Below, in pieces: positions 33,283 through 43,660 of a stretch of DNA of 52,040 bases. The notes beneath the pieces were generated by a model, which saw nothing but the letters and a program-made list of their open reading frames with translations, was not told the origin of the DNA and did not search any database. The position numbers were made by a program, and so were the translations under genes. This stretch comes from Lachnospiraceae bacterium UBA7182 (lineage in GTDB: Bacteria > Bacillota > Clostridia > Lachnospirales > Lachnospiraceae). The stretch spans positions 1 through 52,040 of the forward strand of contig DKVI01000070.1 of the NCBI GenBank assembly GCA_002491115.1. Direction: 5' to 3'. How positions within the stretch are numbered: the stretch's first letter is position 1; every line of letters starts with the position of its first letter.

Positions 33283-34779
33283 ATGTATGCAACCTTTTGG
33301 TCCCTGGTGCCGCCTCTGGTGGCCATCATCCTTGCGCTGATCACCAAAGAAGTGTACAGCTCTCTGTTCATCGGTATCGTGACGGCGGCGCTGTTTATCA
33401 CTAATTTTAACGTGGTTTCCGCTTACACCACCATGTTCGGCGACGGTTTTATCGCTTCTTTGTCAAGCAGCTCCCATGTGGGCATCCTGATCTTTCTGGT
33501 TGTCCTGGGCACCATCGTTGTCCTTATGAACAAAGCCGGCGGCTCCGCTGCCTACGGAAAATGGGCGCAGGAAAAGATCAAAACCAGGAAAGGAACGCTT
33601 CTGGCTACCTTTGCTCTGGGCGCTCTGATCTTTGTGGACGATTACTTTAACTGTCTGACAGTGGGAAGCGTTATGCGCCCGGTCACGGACAAGCACAATG
33701 TATCCCGGGCAAAACTCGCGTATCTGATCGACGCGACCGCTGCCCCGATCTGTATGATCGCACCGATTTCTTCCTGGGCTGCCGCTGTGGCGGGTGTCGT
33801 GGAAGGCACGGACGGACTGACGCTTTTTATCAGTGCGATTCCTTACAACCTGTACTCTCTTCTGACCATTGCCACGATTATCCTGATCTCGTGCTTGGAT
33901 CTTGACTTCGGTCTGATGAAGAAGCATGAAGATAATGCGAAAAACGGAGACTTGTTTACTTCCGGTACCGTCACTGCCGATAACAGCGCCATGGCGCCGG
34001 TATCCGACAAAGGAAAAGTGATCGACCTTGCATTTCCGGTCATTGTACTGATCATCTCCTGTATCATCGGCATGATCTATACAGGCGGATTCTTTGAAGG
34101 CGTGAATTTTGTAAACGCTTTCGCGGACTGTGACGCGTCCTTAGGGCTCTCCATGGGTTCCACAGCAGCGCTTCTGATCACGATTGTATACTATCTGCTC
34201 CGCCGGGTGCTGACTTTTAAAGACTGTATGGATTCCTTCCCGGAAGGCTTCAAAGCCATGATCAGCCCGATCCTGATCCTGACTTTTGCCTGGACTTTAT
34301 CCGGCCTGACCGGTAACCTGGGCGCGGCAGAATATGTCAGCGGTATCTTCGAGGGAAGCGCCGCCGGCCTGACCGGCATGCTTCCGGCCATCGTATTTCT
34401 GGTAGCAATTTTCCTGGCGTTCTCTACCGGAACTTCCTGGGGAACTTTTGGTATCCTGCTTCCGATCGTCGTGGGCATCAACCTGCCGGGCAATCTGCAG
34501 ATCATCACCATCGCGGCATGTCTTGCGGGCGCCGTATGCGGAGACCACTGTTCTCCTATTTCCGATACCACGATCATGGCTTCCGCGGGCGCACAGTGCG
34601 ACCATATCAACCATGTGTCCACTCAGCTTCCCTACGCGCTTTTAGTAGCGGCCGTATCCTTTGTAGGCTACTGCATCGCCGGCTTTATCCAGAACGCATG
34701 GATTGTCCTTGTCCTCTCCTTCGTGCTGCTCTGCGCAGCGCTGTTCGGAATGAAGAAATTCCTGGTTCCGGCGAAATAG
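33283..34779 (+). CDS. NhaC-family antiporter, predicted lysine transporter
   Basis: A 498-residue membrane protein with about eleven to twelve helices. NhaC-type motifs include FVDDYFNCLTVGSVMRPVTD and FSTGTSWGTFGILLPI, with AGAVCGDHCSPISDTTIMAS near the C-terminus. The family moves Na+/H+, but its members under lysine riboswitches have been predicted to take up lysine, and that riboswitch is present here. AGGAGGG eight bases before ATG 33283 fixes the start. Single-gene unit closed by a strong terminator at 34791. Confidence 0.93.
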   Translation: MYATFWSLVPPLVAIILALITKEVYSSLFIGIVTAALFITNFNVVSAYTTMFGDGFIASLSSSSHVGILIFLVVLGTIVVLMNKAGGSAAYGKWAQEKIKTRKGTLLATFALGALIFVDDYFNCLTVGSVMRPVTDKHNVSRAKLAYLIDATAAPICMIAPISSWAAAVAGVVEGTDGLTLFISAIPYNLYSLLTIATIILISCLDLDFGLMKKHEDNAKNGDLFTSGTVTADNSAMAPVSDKGKVIDLAFPVIVLIISCIIGMIYTGGFFEGVNFVNAFADCDASLGLSMGSTAALLITIVYYLLRRVLTFKDCMDSFPEGFKAMISPILILTFAWTLSGLTGNLGAAEYVSGIFEGSAAGLTGMLPAIVFLVAIFLAFSTGTSWGTFGILLPIVVGINLPGNLQIITIAACLAGAVCGDHCSPISDTTIMASAGAQCDHINHVSTQLPYALLVAAVSFVGYCIAGFIQNAWIVLVLSFVLLCAALFGMKKFLVPAK

Positions 34780-34790
34780 TACATATAAAA

Positions 34791-34828
34791 ACAACCGGCA
34801 TCGGGAACAACTACCTGATGCCGGTTGT
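34791..34828. terminator. Bidirectional terminator
   Basis: ACAACCGGCATC (34791-34802) pairs with GATGCCGGTTGT (34817-34828); A-rich before and TTTCTGTTTTT after. It ends both the NhaC gene and the convergent SWIM-DUF4132 operon. Confidence 0.88.
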
Positions 34829-34837
34829 TTCTGTTTT

Positions 34838-35458
34838 TCAATAATACACCCTGTTCTCAAACACCACCTCAAACGTCCCTTTCTCTGCATGAAGCAAAGT
34901 GACCGCGCAGTTTTTATGCACGCCGCCGTCCCAGAATTTTTCCAGAGGCAGATTCAGAAGCCCCGACAAGATTCCCCGGATGGCCGCCCCGTGGGAGGCC
35001 ATCAGAAAAGTCATGTTCTCATTCCCGGGGTCATTCATGATACCGCGCATAAAAGAAGAAGTCCTGATCTTTAAATGCTCGATGCTCTCCCCGTTAGGCG
35101 GCGTATGATATTTTTCCGGCGCATTGAAAAAATTCAGAAAATCCGGGTCCGGAATATTATATTTCCCGTCCAGTATCGTAAGGCCCTCATAATCTCCGAA
35201 ACTGATCTCCCTGAGCCCTTCTGTGGGAATAATCTCAATCTGCCGGTCTCCCCGAAGAATCTCCGCCGTCTTCCTCGCCCGGATCAGAGGGCTCGTATAG
35301 ATCCTGTCAAACCGGATGTCTTTCATTCCTTCTGCCGTCCTTTGGGCCAGCTCGATTCCCTTCTCGTTCAGCGGAATATCCACTGTCCCCTGCAGCCGTT
35401 TCCCCTTATTATAATCCGTCTCCCCATGCCGTATCAAATAAATGTCCATATTTCTCAT
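34838..35458 (-). CDS. Histidine phosphatase family protein
   Basis: A 206-residue phosphatase of the phosphoglycerate-mutase-like superfamily. The phosphate-accepting motif YLIRHGETDYN (His11), the arginine SPLIRARKTAEIL, EISFGDYEG and the second histidine in MASHGAAIRG are all present, so it should be active, probably on a small phosphate ester. Its ATG overlaps the asparaginase stop (ATGA), so the two are coupled; a second ATG three codons on has better spacing from AGGAG. Last gene of the operon. Confidence 0.92.
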   Translation of the reverse strand: MRNMDIYLIRHGETDYNKGKRLQGTVDIPLNEKGIELAQRTAEGMKDIRFDRIYTSPLIRARKTAEILRGDRQIEIIPTEGLREISFGDYEGLTILDGKYNIPDPDFLNFFNAPEKYHTPPNGESIEHLKIRTSSFMRGIMNDPGNENMTFLMASHGAAIRGILSGLLNLPLEKFWDGGVHKNCAVTLLHAEKGTFEVVFENRVYY

Positions 35459-36468
35459 GTCTCCTGTTCCGCCAACAATATATCGTGATTCACCGTCCGG
35501 TAAAATCCCGCGTCAAACGCTTCGCCTTTGATCCCACAGCCCAACAGCCACATGGTCTTTGTCACCGCAGCCTCCAACGTCATATCAAAAGCCTCCACCA
35601 CCGGAAACCGGTCCTTGATCGCCTTTCCCACCTGATACACTTCCATATCACTGCCCTCATGGGTCACCTGGGTAGCCATGATTACTTTCTTTCCGTCCCT
35701 GCACCATCTGTCAATGGCATCCGCAAAGCTGTGTTCCCCATACGCAGGAAGCCCGCCCACACCGAAAGATTCTATGACTACCGCGTCATAGTCCTCTGAC
35801 ATCCGGTTCAGGATCCGTCCGTCCATACCCGGAATTAATTTCAGTAAAAATACCCTCGTATCCATCCCATGATAGAACCGCACCCGTTCCCGGATCTGAT
35901 TCCTGTCTTCAATATAAAAGATGACCCTTCGGTCCTGAATCACGGCAATATCCGGATAATTGATGCTGGAAAACGCGTTATAGCTTTTGGAACGCTCTTT
36001 TTTGGCCCGGGTTCCCGCGATCACCTTGCCGCCGAAAACAATATTGACACCGTGGGCCCGGTCGTCCGACGCAAAACGCAGGCTGTCCCGAAGGTTCAGC
36101 CTTGCGTCGGTAATCTCAAGATTGATTGGTTTCTGCGCTCCGGTGATCACCACCGGTTTTAAATTGTTCTGAATCAGATAAGACAGAGCCGCCGCCGTAT
36201 AAGCCATGGTATCCGTTCCATGGCAGATGACAAAGCCGTCGTACTCGTCATAATGTTCTTCCACAAGCCCTGCCAGTATCAGCCAGTGTTCCTGACATAT
36301 GTTGGTACTGTCCAGGCCGAAAGGCTGGCAGGCAGTTACCTGACAGAAATCCTTTGCTTCCGGCACATAGGCGAGCAGTTCTTCCGCCGTGATCTGGGGT
36401 TCCAACCCTTCCGCCGTATGTTCCGACGCGATGGTTCCGCCGGTGGCGATCAAAAATATCTTTTTCAT
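35455..36468 (-). CDS. ansA: L-asparaginase, type I-like
   Basis: A 337-residue asparaginase converting asparagine to aspartate and ammonia. Both catalytic threonines are in place: IATGGTIAS (Thr12) and CHGTDTMAYT (Thr85, Asp86), with ITGAQKPI and NAFSSINYPDIA following. No signal peptide, so cytoplasmic. ATG 36468 has GGGAGC four bases upstream and overlaps the DUF4132 stop (ATGA); an ATG five codons earlier is less likely. The tight coupling to a DUF4132 gene is unusual. Confidence 0.94.
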   Translation of the reverse strand: MKKIFLIATGGTIASEHTAEGLEPQITAEELLAYVPEAKDFCQVTACQPFGLDSTNICQEHWLILAGLVEEHYDEYDGFVICHGTDTMAYTAAALSYLIQNNLKPVVITGAQKPINLEITDARLNLRDSLRFASDDRAHGVNIVFGGKVIAGTRAKKERSKSYNAFSSINYPDIAVIQDRRVIFYIEDRNQIRERVRFYHGMDTRVFLLKLIPGMDGRILNRMSEDYDAVVIESFGVGGLPAYGEHSFADAIDRWCRDGKKVIMATQVTHEGSDMEVYQVGKAIKDRFPVVEAFDMTLEAAVTKTMWLLGCGIKGEAFDAGFYRTVNHDILLAEQET

Positions 36469-39400
36469 ATTCGCTCCCTGCATTCAGGATAAGAAAGCTG
36501 TTCTCTGAATGCCGCCGTCACCCGTGTAAGTTCCAGCACGGTTTCGCTGAAATACCGGGGGGCTACTTCCCCTAACTGATACAGATCCGGTTCGTAGCGG
36601 CCGTTCACCGTTTTTCCCTTTCCGGGATGATAAAAGGCAGCGCCGTAGACCGTCACGTCCTCGCCTTCTCCGCCTACGCAGCATCCGGAAAATTCAAGTA
36701 CGACTCCGATCTGCCCCAGTGCTTTGGAAAACTCATAATACGCTCCTCCGTCCAGGATCTCCCCTCGCGTCCATCCGGACGAAATCAGCTTACCTGACAG
36801 AGAAAGGGAATTGATCACCCGTCCGCCGAAGCGCGAAAGTTCTGTCTGCGTCGCTTCCTCTTCCGTCACCTTATATACCGGACGGTCGATCTGTTCGATG
36901 GGCTGGACGATCTCGTAGTCCGAAAGCTGCTCTTTCCATGCATCCAGGCTTTCTTTGTCCAGTTCAATGGGATGGACAAGGCCGATCATCCCGGAATCAG
37001 GCAGCTCATATTCCTCTTCGTCCACGGTATTAAAGCTGCCGTCTTCCATATAGCGGAAAGTCTCTTTTAATGTGTGGTCTTCATAAAGTCCCCAGATTAA
37101 CCCTGTGGCAAACTGATGCATGACCGGATTCTTTACAAACAACGCTTCCCATTTATCTGTCGGCCACAGCCGCTCGCTGCAAAGGGCCTGTTCCAGCCTT
37201 AGCTTCTGATTGTTTAAAACCGTCTTTAACTGTTTTTTCAGAAGCTTATAGGCATCGCTGGCCGCCTTTGCTTTCTCCGGCTCGTCCTTCTTGCCGGGCG
37301 CGGGCAGATTCTTAAGCTTTTTCCCGTTCTCATCGAACACTTCCAGCTCCAGGGCAGGTGTCAGGATGACTTTAAAAGTTCTTGTTCCGTAGTCGAAGGT
37401 CTGCTCCATCTGCTCGTTAAAGCCCAGATTCGGCACGATCCGGTCTTCCAGCTCCGCCACCGTGATGCCAAGCTGTGACGCCGCGTAGGAAAGCGCACGG
37501 GAAGCCGCGTCTTTTACCTGCCGGAACTTGAATTTCCGGCTGATCTGATCTACCAGAAGCAGAGCTGTGGCGCCTCCGTTTAATGCCAGGGCGTTAACCG
37601 CTTCCCCGGCGATGGCTCCTCTGGATTTTTTCGGCCATTCCTGAATCTGCGCATGCAAAATGGGAACAATCTTTTCGCCGCCATGGATGGAAGCGGCATA
37701 GAGTACCCATTTTTTCTTCGATTCCGCCCCTGTTTTGACCCAGCAGTCAAAAAGCGTAACCACATAGTCAGCCAGCTCTTCCGGCACCAGTTCCTCTGAA
37801 AGTTTTCTGGCGTCCGCGCTGACGCCGGGTACGGACAGATCCGCATAAGAGATCAGAAGCGCCGCAAGAAAATCTTCGGAAGCCTCTTCACCGTTCGTTT
37901 TATGAACCACGGGCGGTTTCTCGTCGCCGTTTAAAAACCAGGATAATCTGCGTTTTCTTCCCCCGGAAAGGATGGATTTTATAAATTCTTCCTGGGTCTG
38001 CACTGTCGGTTCTTCTGCATCCTGCCCCTCCAGGAGCAGGATACTTTGTATCAGTTCTTTTATTTTCTTTGATTTTTCCGCTTCCATCGCCTGGGTAAGC
38101 GGCTCTTTATAGGCGTCCGCGCCCCAGGAATTTAACACGCGTACAGCCAGTTCCCTTACTGCGGCCTTTTTAGATTTAAGCATCGCAAGGACATCCTGTT
38201 CCCATTCCCGATGGTCCTTTAAAATCGGATGCACATAACACTCCCGAACCTGTTTGGAACTGTCGGCTGCGCAGTCAAAAATCTCTTCTTTGTATTCTTC
38301 CGGAAGATTTCCCATCACCCGGATGGCAAGCGCACGGGTCAGGACGAGCCCTTCTTTGGCTATGGCAGGAAATTCGTCTCCCCATCTGTCTTTATGCCCT
38401 GCCAGTACCTCGGAACACAGCTTAAATCCCGACGACTGGTATCCTTCATAGGCGGTGGCAAAAAAGTCCATCTGACAGGCCAGGGGAACCTGCTCCTCTG
38501 TCAGTATTTTAATGATTCCTTCGATCTGCCGCCGGTCTAAAAGCCTGTTGCTGCCGCCTCCCTCCACTGTGGTACCTTCGGGGACGCCGACCCAGCAGTC
38601 TTTCAGGTAACTGTTATAACTGCTGTTCAGGCGAAGGCATTCCAGTACGATGGCTCTTTGATAGAATGTGCGCTCTCCATTGTCTCTAAGGAACTGGATT
38701 CTTACTTTCCTTGCATTGTCATAGATATACTGGTTCCGCCACTCATTTACAAAAGGCAGTATACTTTCGATTCCGACACTGCCAAGCAGATAGTTTTCCG
38801 CCATTACCTGTCCGGTTTTGAATCCCTTGACATGTTCTTTGACTGCCGATTCACAGTATTCCTGCCAAAAACCCTGGCCAAATTCCTCGTAGAACGCAGG
38901 GTTGGCCTCCCGTACATTAGCAAGCAGATAGCCAAAATCTTCCGTCGGGACTTTTTTTACCACCTGACGGATGGCTTCCGGCGCTTTTACGGCCATCCGC
39001 ATCAGCACCTTCGCCTCTTTTCTTAAAATGGCCCAGCGGATATAAGCTTCGTCAGGGATGAAAAGGGCTTCTTCCAACCGTTCCACATGGCGGTCAAACC
39101 ATGTTTTTCCCACCTTGTAGCAGGCGTCCAAAGACGCGTTGGGAATTGTATTTTCATCCAGGGCAGCCGCCAGACGGATCAGGGATACGAACCGTTCCGA
39201 GTGTTCCACTGCCATAAACGCGCAGACCGGCAGGAATTTCATCCGGTAATCGTGCAGTTTTCTTCCGGAATAAATGGGGCGCAGTTCGGAAGGAACCGGC
39301 CGGGAAGCCTCGGCGTCTCTTACAAAATCCTGCAGTTTTTTTACGTCCTCCTCCGGCGGTACGTTGCTCGCCGCAAACAGGCCGTCTATATTGCCGATCA

Positions 39401-40055
39401 GCCTTCTTTCCAGATAATCTGTCATTTCCCTGACATGCTCCGGGTCTCCCGCTGCTCTTGTGTCGTCCGCCAAAGCAGGTACACGCAGACTGCTTTTTGT
39501 GTCATCCAGCGGTTTTACACAGTGCAGATAGCAGGCGGATAAAAGCATTTTGGTATTGGCAGCGTCATTGTCATAGCACAGACTTACGGCCTCATAGAAA
39601 AGTTCCGGATTCTCTCTGGCGGCGTCACAGACCTGGCTGATCCAGTATTCTTCCAGGTTGTATCTGCTCCACACATAAAATTCCGCCCGGAGAGCGACCA
39701 CCTGGACAGGAGATAAAAAGGGCTCCAGATATTTCAGATCCCAGGCAGAACCTGAGTTTGAGAGCGCATACCTGGCAGTGGAGCCGCCCACTTCCGTCAC
39801 AAACCGGATATATCGTCCGGCTTCCTCATCTTTCTTTCGGTTTCGCAGATAGTTTACATAACGAGGGAGCATCTCCTTTTGTGTTTTATCCAGTTCTGAA
39901 TAATCCTGGTGCTCTACCTGGGCGAGAAGTTCTTTATTCTCCGGTTTTGACATATCAAGATACTCCTCTGCCAGCGCCTGGTTTTTTTCGGTCAGTTTCA
40001 GATAATCAAACGCCTCTTTTAATTTCGCATCATCTTTATTTTCTCTTAGTATCAT
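36465..40055 (-). CDS. DUF4132 (MolR/YehI-like) giant protein, second copy
   Basis: A 1,196-residue cytoplasmic protein. The N-terminal two thirds is helical and HEAT-like (for example KSKKAAVRELAVRVLNSWGA). The C-terminal part from about 880 carries the DUF4132 signature: DRIVPNLGFNEQMEQTFDYG, KNLPAPGKKDEPEKAKAASD and HQFATGLIWGLYED. It is a clear paralogue of the preceding gene, near identical in the C-terminal third but diverged in the middle. E. coli YehI/MolR is the known relative; molecular function is not established. AGGAG seven bases before ATG 40055. Confidence 0.88.
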   Translation of the reverse strand: MILRENKDDAKLKEAFDYLKLTEKNQALAEEYLDMSKPENKELLAQVEHQDYSELDKTQKEMLPRYVNYLRNRKKDEEAGRYIRFVTEVGGSTARYALSNSGSAWDLKYLEPFLSPVQVVALRAEFYVWSRYNLEEYWISQVCDAARENPELFYEAVSLCYDNDAANTKMLLSACYLHCVKPLDDTKSSLRVPALADDTRAAGDPEHVREMTDYLERRLIGNIDGLFAASNVPPEEDVKKLQDFVRDAEASRPVPSELRPIYSGRKLHDYRMKFLPVCAFMAVEHSERFVSLIRLAAALDENTIPNASLDACYKVGKTWFDRHVERLEEALFIPDEAYIRWAILRKEAKVLMRMAVKAPEAIRQVVKKVPTEDFGYLLANVREANPAFYEEFGQGFWQEYCESAVKEHVKGFKTGQVMAENYLLGSVGIESILPFVNEWRNQYIYDNARKVRIQFLRDNGERTFYQRAIVLECLRLNSSYNSYLKDCWVGVPEGTTVEGGGSNRLLDRRQIEGIIKILTEEQVPLACQMDFFATAYEGYQSSGFKLCSEVLAGHKDRWGDEFPAIAKEGLVLTRALAIRVMGNLPEEYKEEIFDCAADSSKQVRECYVHPILKDHREWEQDVLAMLKSKKAAVRELAVRVLNSWGADAYKEPLTQAMEAEKSKKIKELIQSILLLEGQDAEEPTVQTQEEFIKSILSGGRKRRLSWFLNGDEKPPVVHKTNGEEASEDFLAALLISYADLSVPGVSADARKLSEELVPEELADYVVTLFDCWVKTGAESKKKWVLYAASIHGGEKIVPILHAQIQEWPKKSRGAIAGEAVNALALNGGATALLLVDQISRKFKFRQVKDAASRALSYAASQLGITVAELEDRIVPNLGFNEQMEQTFDYGTRTFKVILTPALELEVFDENGKKLKNLPAPGKKDEPEKAKAASDAYKLLKKQLKTVLNNQKLRLEQALCSERLWPTDKWEALFVKNPVMHQFATGLIWGLYEDHTLKETFRYMEDGSFNTVDEEEYELPDSGMIGLVHPIELDKESLDAWKEQLSDYEIVQPIEQIDRPVYKVTEEEATQTELSRFGGRVINSLSLSGKLISSGWTRGEILDGGAYYEFSKALGQIGVVLEFSGCCVGGEGEDVTVYGAAFYHPGKGKTVNGRYEPDLYQLGEVAPRYFSETVLELTRVTAAFREQLSYPECRERI

Positions 40056-40091
40056 CTTAAATCTCCTGTTGAAAGTTCCGCTGTCATAACT

Positions 40092-43000
40092 TTATCTGTT
40101 GTTTTTGCACTCCGGATACGGGAGCTGCTCTGTGGAAGACGCGGTAGCTTTCGTAAGCTGCAGCACGATCTCACTGAAATATCTGGGATTTACTTCTTTC
40201 AGTAAATACTGATTCTCTTTTTTGATCTCATCATAGACATAGCTTCCCCGCCGCACGGTACCGGCCCGATAGAACTTAGCGCCGTAAACAGTCACTTCGT
40301 CGTTCTCGTCCCCCACAAAAGCGCCGGAAAATTCCAGCTCCACGCCTATGTCCCCGTCTTCCCGGTAAAATGTATAGTAACCGCCTGCGTCCTGCACGCT
40401 TCCTCTGTACCATCCCTGGTTCTGAAGCTTACCTGACAAAGAGAGGCAGTTTAATACTTTACCGCCAAAGCGGGTCAGTTCTGCCTGAGACCTTTCTTCC
40501 TCCGTCAATTGGTAGACACCCCGTTCCAACTGTTCCATGGGCTGGGTTACTTCATAGTCAGATAACTGCTCTTTCCACGCAGACAGCGTTTCTTTCATCA
40601 GTTCAATGGGGTGAATCAGGCCGATCTTTAAGTCCGCGGGCAGTTCGTATTCTTCTTCCTCTACCGTGTTAAAACTTCCGTCCTCCATATAACGGAACGT
40701 CTCTTTTAAGTTTCCGTCCTCATAGGCGCCCCAGATCAGGCCGGTGGCAAACTGATGCATAACAGGATTTTTTACAAACAGCGCTTTCCACTGTCCGACA
40801 TTCCACAGCCTTTCTGCGCTGAGTGCCTCCTCTAAACGTACCTTCTGATTGGCAACGACCGTTTTTAACTGTTTTTTCAGAAGTTTCCAGGCGTCGCTGG
40901 CCGCTTTTGCTTTCTCCGGCTCATCTTTTTTACCCGGAGCAGGCAGGTTTTTCAGCCGTTTCCCTTTATCGTCATACACTTCCAGTTCCAGCGCGGGCGT
41001 CAGAATCACCTTGAAGCTTCTTGGACCATAATCAAAGATCTGTTCCATCTGCTCATTGAAGCCCAGATCGGGTACAATGCGGTCTTCCAGCTCCGCTTTT
41101 GTGATACCAAGCTGTTCTGCCGCATAGGAAAGGGCGTCTGCCGCCGCCGTTTTCACCTGGCGGAATTTAAATTTCCGGGCAGTCTGATCGACCAGAAGAA
41201 GCGCCTCCGGTCTTCCGTTTAAAGCCAGCGCCTTGACTGCCTCCGCCGCCATAGCGCCCCTGGATACTTTGGGCCACTCCTGGATCTGGGCGTACAGGAC
41301 AGGAATAATCGCCGCGCCGCCGTGAACAGAGGCCGCGTAAAGTACCCATTTTTTCTTTGCCTCGGCTCTTGTCTCGATCCATCTGTCAAATACAAGTCCC
41401 ATATAGGCGGCCAGTTCTTCCTGATTCAGGCTTTCTGCCAGCCGGATGGCTTCCTTACTGGCTCCGGGAACGGACATATCCGCGTAGCAGACAAGAATCG
41501 CTTCCACATAATCTTCCGGCGCGTCGGTCCCGTCCGCCTTATGTACTTCGGGGAAGGGAGTATCCTTCTCATAGATCCAGGATAATTTTCGTTTTTTGCC
41601 GCCCTTTAAAATCTCTTTTGCCAGCCCTTCGGATGTCTGTTCTTTGACTGCACCGGCCGTTTTTTCTCCTTCCAGCCCCAGGCAGGAGGCAAGAAGCTCT
41701 TTTACTTTTTTACTCTTTTCTTTTTCGTAGGCAGCAGAAAGTTCCTCTTTGTAAGCGTCCGCACCCCAGCGTTTGATTACCAGCGCCGCCATCTCACGCT
41801 CCTGGGATTTTTTAGACAGGAGCATGGCTTTCATTTCCGGCTCCCACTCCTTTTTGCTCTCATAAACAGCGACTAAAAGTTCCCGCACCTGTTTGGAACT
41901 GTCTATGGCACAGGCAAGAAGCCCGTCTTTGTATTCCTGGCTAAATTCGTCCATCAGCCGGATACAAAGGAAACGGACCACGGGATTTCCTTCCCGGGAC
42001 AGCCTGATGATATCTTCTTTCCATCCGTCTTTCTGATACCGAAGCACTGCCACACAGTCATTGACAAAACCGGTCCTGTCTTTTTCCGAATAGAACGTAT
42101 CGTAAAATCCGCCCATCAGCTCCATCTGGTAAGACGGCGGCACATGCTCTTCTTCCAGAACGGAAACGATCTCTTTTAAAGTAGTCTTTGTAATTTTCTG
42201 CCATTTTCCGTTCCACCAGGCAGTAAAATAAGCAGTCCTCATACACAGGCATTCCAGCGCCACGGCCCTTCGGTGTATCTGCTGATCCTGTCCGTTATTA
42301 TGCAGAGCGTGAATTTTCTGCATCCTCTTATTATCATAAATGCGCATTCCCCGCCATTCGTCCAGATAAGGATAAAGACTGTCTATTTCGATCTCTCCCA
42401 ACAGATACTGTCTTGCCTCATTCTTTCCTTTCTGATAGTGCTGCGTTAGTTCCGCCACCAGCTTGGAACGAAATTCTCCGGCGCTGGAGGAACTTAATTC
42501 CTGGTACAAAAGCTTGTTCATCTCTTTTGCCACTGCCAGAAGATGCTGGAACTCCTCCGAGGAGATACCGGGAAGAATCCGGCGGATGACTTCCGGATGT
42601 TCTTTGACCATGCGTTTGACAGGGCTTGCATATTTACAGCTTTTCAGGCACCAGCGCAGATATTCTTCTTTGGATATGGGAAGCGCATCCTCAAGTTCCT
42701 GGGCATGTTTATTAAGAAACCAGGGCTTCCCGCCGATCTCCAGGCATAGATCCAGCACCGCCGTCCGTCCGGCAGCCGCATCCATGGCAATGGCCAGGCG
42801 GAGGAACGCCAGAAATATCGGCGAATGGTCGATGGCAAGAAACGCTTCTCCTGCCAGCAGGGTCAGAAGATACTCCGAGGTCTGCTTTCCCTGCAAAATC
42901 CTGTATATTTCCCCAGGAAACGGATCTTTGGCGGAGGATTTCTGTATAAAAGAAACCATTGTTTCCAACTCTGCATCCGAGGGCGCCGCGGCAAATACGT

Positions 43001-43637
43001 TAGGAAGACTGCCGGTCAGATTTTCTTCCATGTACCGCACCGTCTTTTCCGTCTGCTCCTTATAATTTCCTCCGGGAAAGATCACATTTCCTATTTTCCC
43101 CATCAGATTCAGTGGTTTTGTATAATACAGCGCCGCTGCGGCCAGCAGGCTTTTGGCGTTATCGCTTTTATGGTAGCAGATTTCCATGGCGTCCATCAGA
43201 ACTTTCGGCATCTTCTGTTCCAGGTTCTTTAAAGCATTTCTGACTCCGTACTGATTCCAGACACACCCCTCTGCCCTAACGGCCGCTTTCTGCTCGCTGG
43301 TCAGATATTCCTGAATTTCACCGATGGCCCATCCATAATTTACCAGCACATAATAGGAAGTGGACCCTCCTACGGCAGCGACAAAACGTGCAAACCGCCC
43401 GTATTCTTCCTTTCGCCCCCGTCTGGTACAATGGCTCCGATAGTCATGGCATTTTCTCCGGATCTCCTGGCTGAGGACGGAGAAATCCTGCGGCTCGGTC
43501 TCTTTCAGCAGTTTTTCTTCCGCCGGACGGTCCAGGTCCAGATATTGTTCGGCTGTTTTCTGGTTCTTTTCCGACAGTCCCAAAAGCTCCAGGATATCCA
43601 AAAGCTTCTGACGGCTGCGTTCTTCGCTTAAGTTCAT
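40092..43637 (-). CDS. DUF4132 (MolR/YehI-like) giant protein, first copy
   Basis: A 1,181-residue protein with the same plan as its downstream paralogue: an N-terminal GLSEKNQKTAEQYLDL motif shared by both, helical HEAT-like repeats (KKSQEREMAALVIKRWGADA), and a C-terminal DUF4132 region (DRIVPDLGFNEQMEQIFDYG, NLPAPGKKDEPEKAKAASDA, HQFATGLIWGAYED). A GGAGGAG site lies 12 bases before ATG. Thirty-six bases separate the paralogues, and the SWIM gene ends 23 bases upstream. The pair may form a heteromer; this is inference from the tandem arrangement. Confidence 0.88.
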   Translation of the reverse strand: MNLSEERSRQKLLDILELLGLSEKNQKTAEQYLDLDRPAEEKLLKETEPQDFSVLSQEIRRKCHDYRSHCTRRGRKEEYGRFARFVAAVGGSTSYYVLVNYGWAIGEIQEYLTSEQKAAVRAEGCVWNQYGVRNALKNLEQKMPKVLMDAMEICYHKSDNAKSLLAAAALYYTKPLNLMGKIGNVIFPGGNYKEQTEKTVRYMEENLTGSLPNVFAAAPSDAELETMVSFIQKSSAKDPFPGEIYRILQGKQTSEYLLTLLAGEAFLAIDHSPIFLAFLRLAIAMDAAAGRTAVLDLCLEIGGKPWFLNKHAQELEDALPISKEEYLRWCLKSCKYASPVKRMVKEHPEVIRRILPGISSEEFQHLLAVAKEMNKLLYQELSSSSAGEFRSKLVAELTQHYQKGKNEARQYLLGEIEIDSLYPYLDEWRGMRIYDNKRMQKIHALHNNGQDQQIHRRAVALECLCMRTAYFTAWWNGKWQKITKTTLKEIVSVLEEEHVPPSYQMELMGGFYDTFYSEKDRTGFVNDCVAVLRYQKDGWKEDIIRLSREGNPVVRFLCIRLMDEFSQEYKDGLLACAIDSSKQVRELLVAVYESKKEWEPEMKAMLLSKKSQEREMAALVIKRWGADAYKEELSAAYEKEKSKKVKELLASCLGLEGEKTAGAVKEQTSEGLAKEILKGGKKRKLSWIYEKDTPFPEVHKADGTDAPEDYVEAILVCYADMSVPGASKEAIRLAESLNQEELAAYMGLVFDRWIETRAEAKKKWVLYAASVHGGAAIIPVLYAQIQEWPKVSRGAMAAEAVKALALNGRPEALLLVDQTARKFKFRQVKTAAADALSYAAEQLGITKAELEDRIVPDLGFNEQMEQIFDYGPRSFKVILTPALELEVYDDKGKRLKNLPAPGKKDEPEKAKAASDAWKLLKKQLKTVVANQKVRLEEALSAERLWNVGQWKALFVKNPVMHQFATGLIWGAYEDGNLKETFRYMEDGSFNTVEEEEYELPADLKIGLIHPIELMKETLSAWKEQLSDYEVTQPMEQLERGVYQLTEEERSQAELTRFGGKVLNCLSLSGKLQNQGWYRGSVQDAGGYYTFYREDGDIGVELEFSGAFVGDENDEVTVYGAKFYRAGTVRRGSYVYDEIKKENQYLLKEVNPRYFSEIVLQLTKATASSTEQLPYPECKNNR

Positions 43638-43660
43638 ACTGTTTTTGCTCCTCCTGATTT

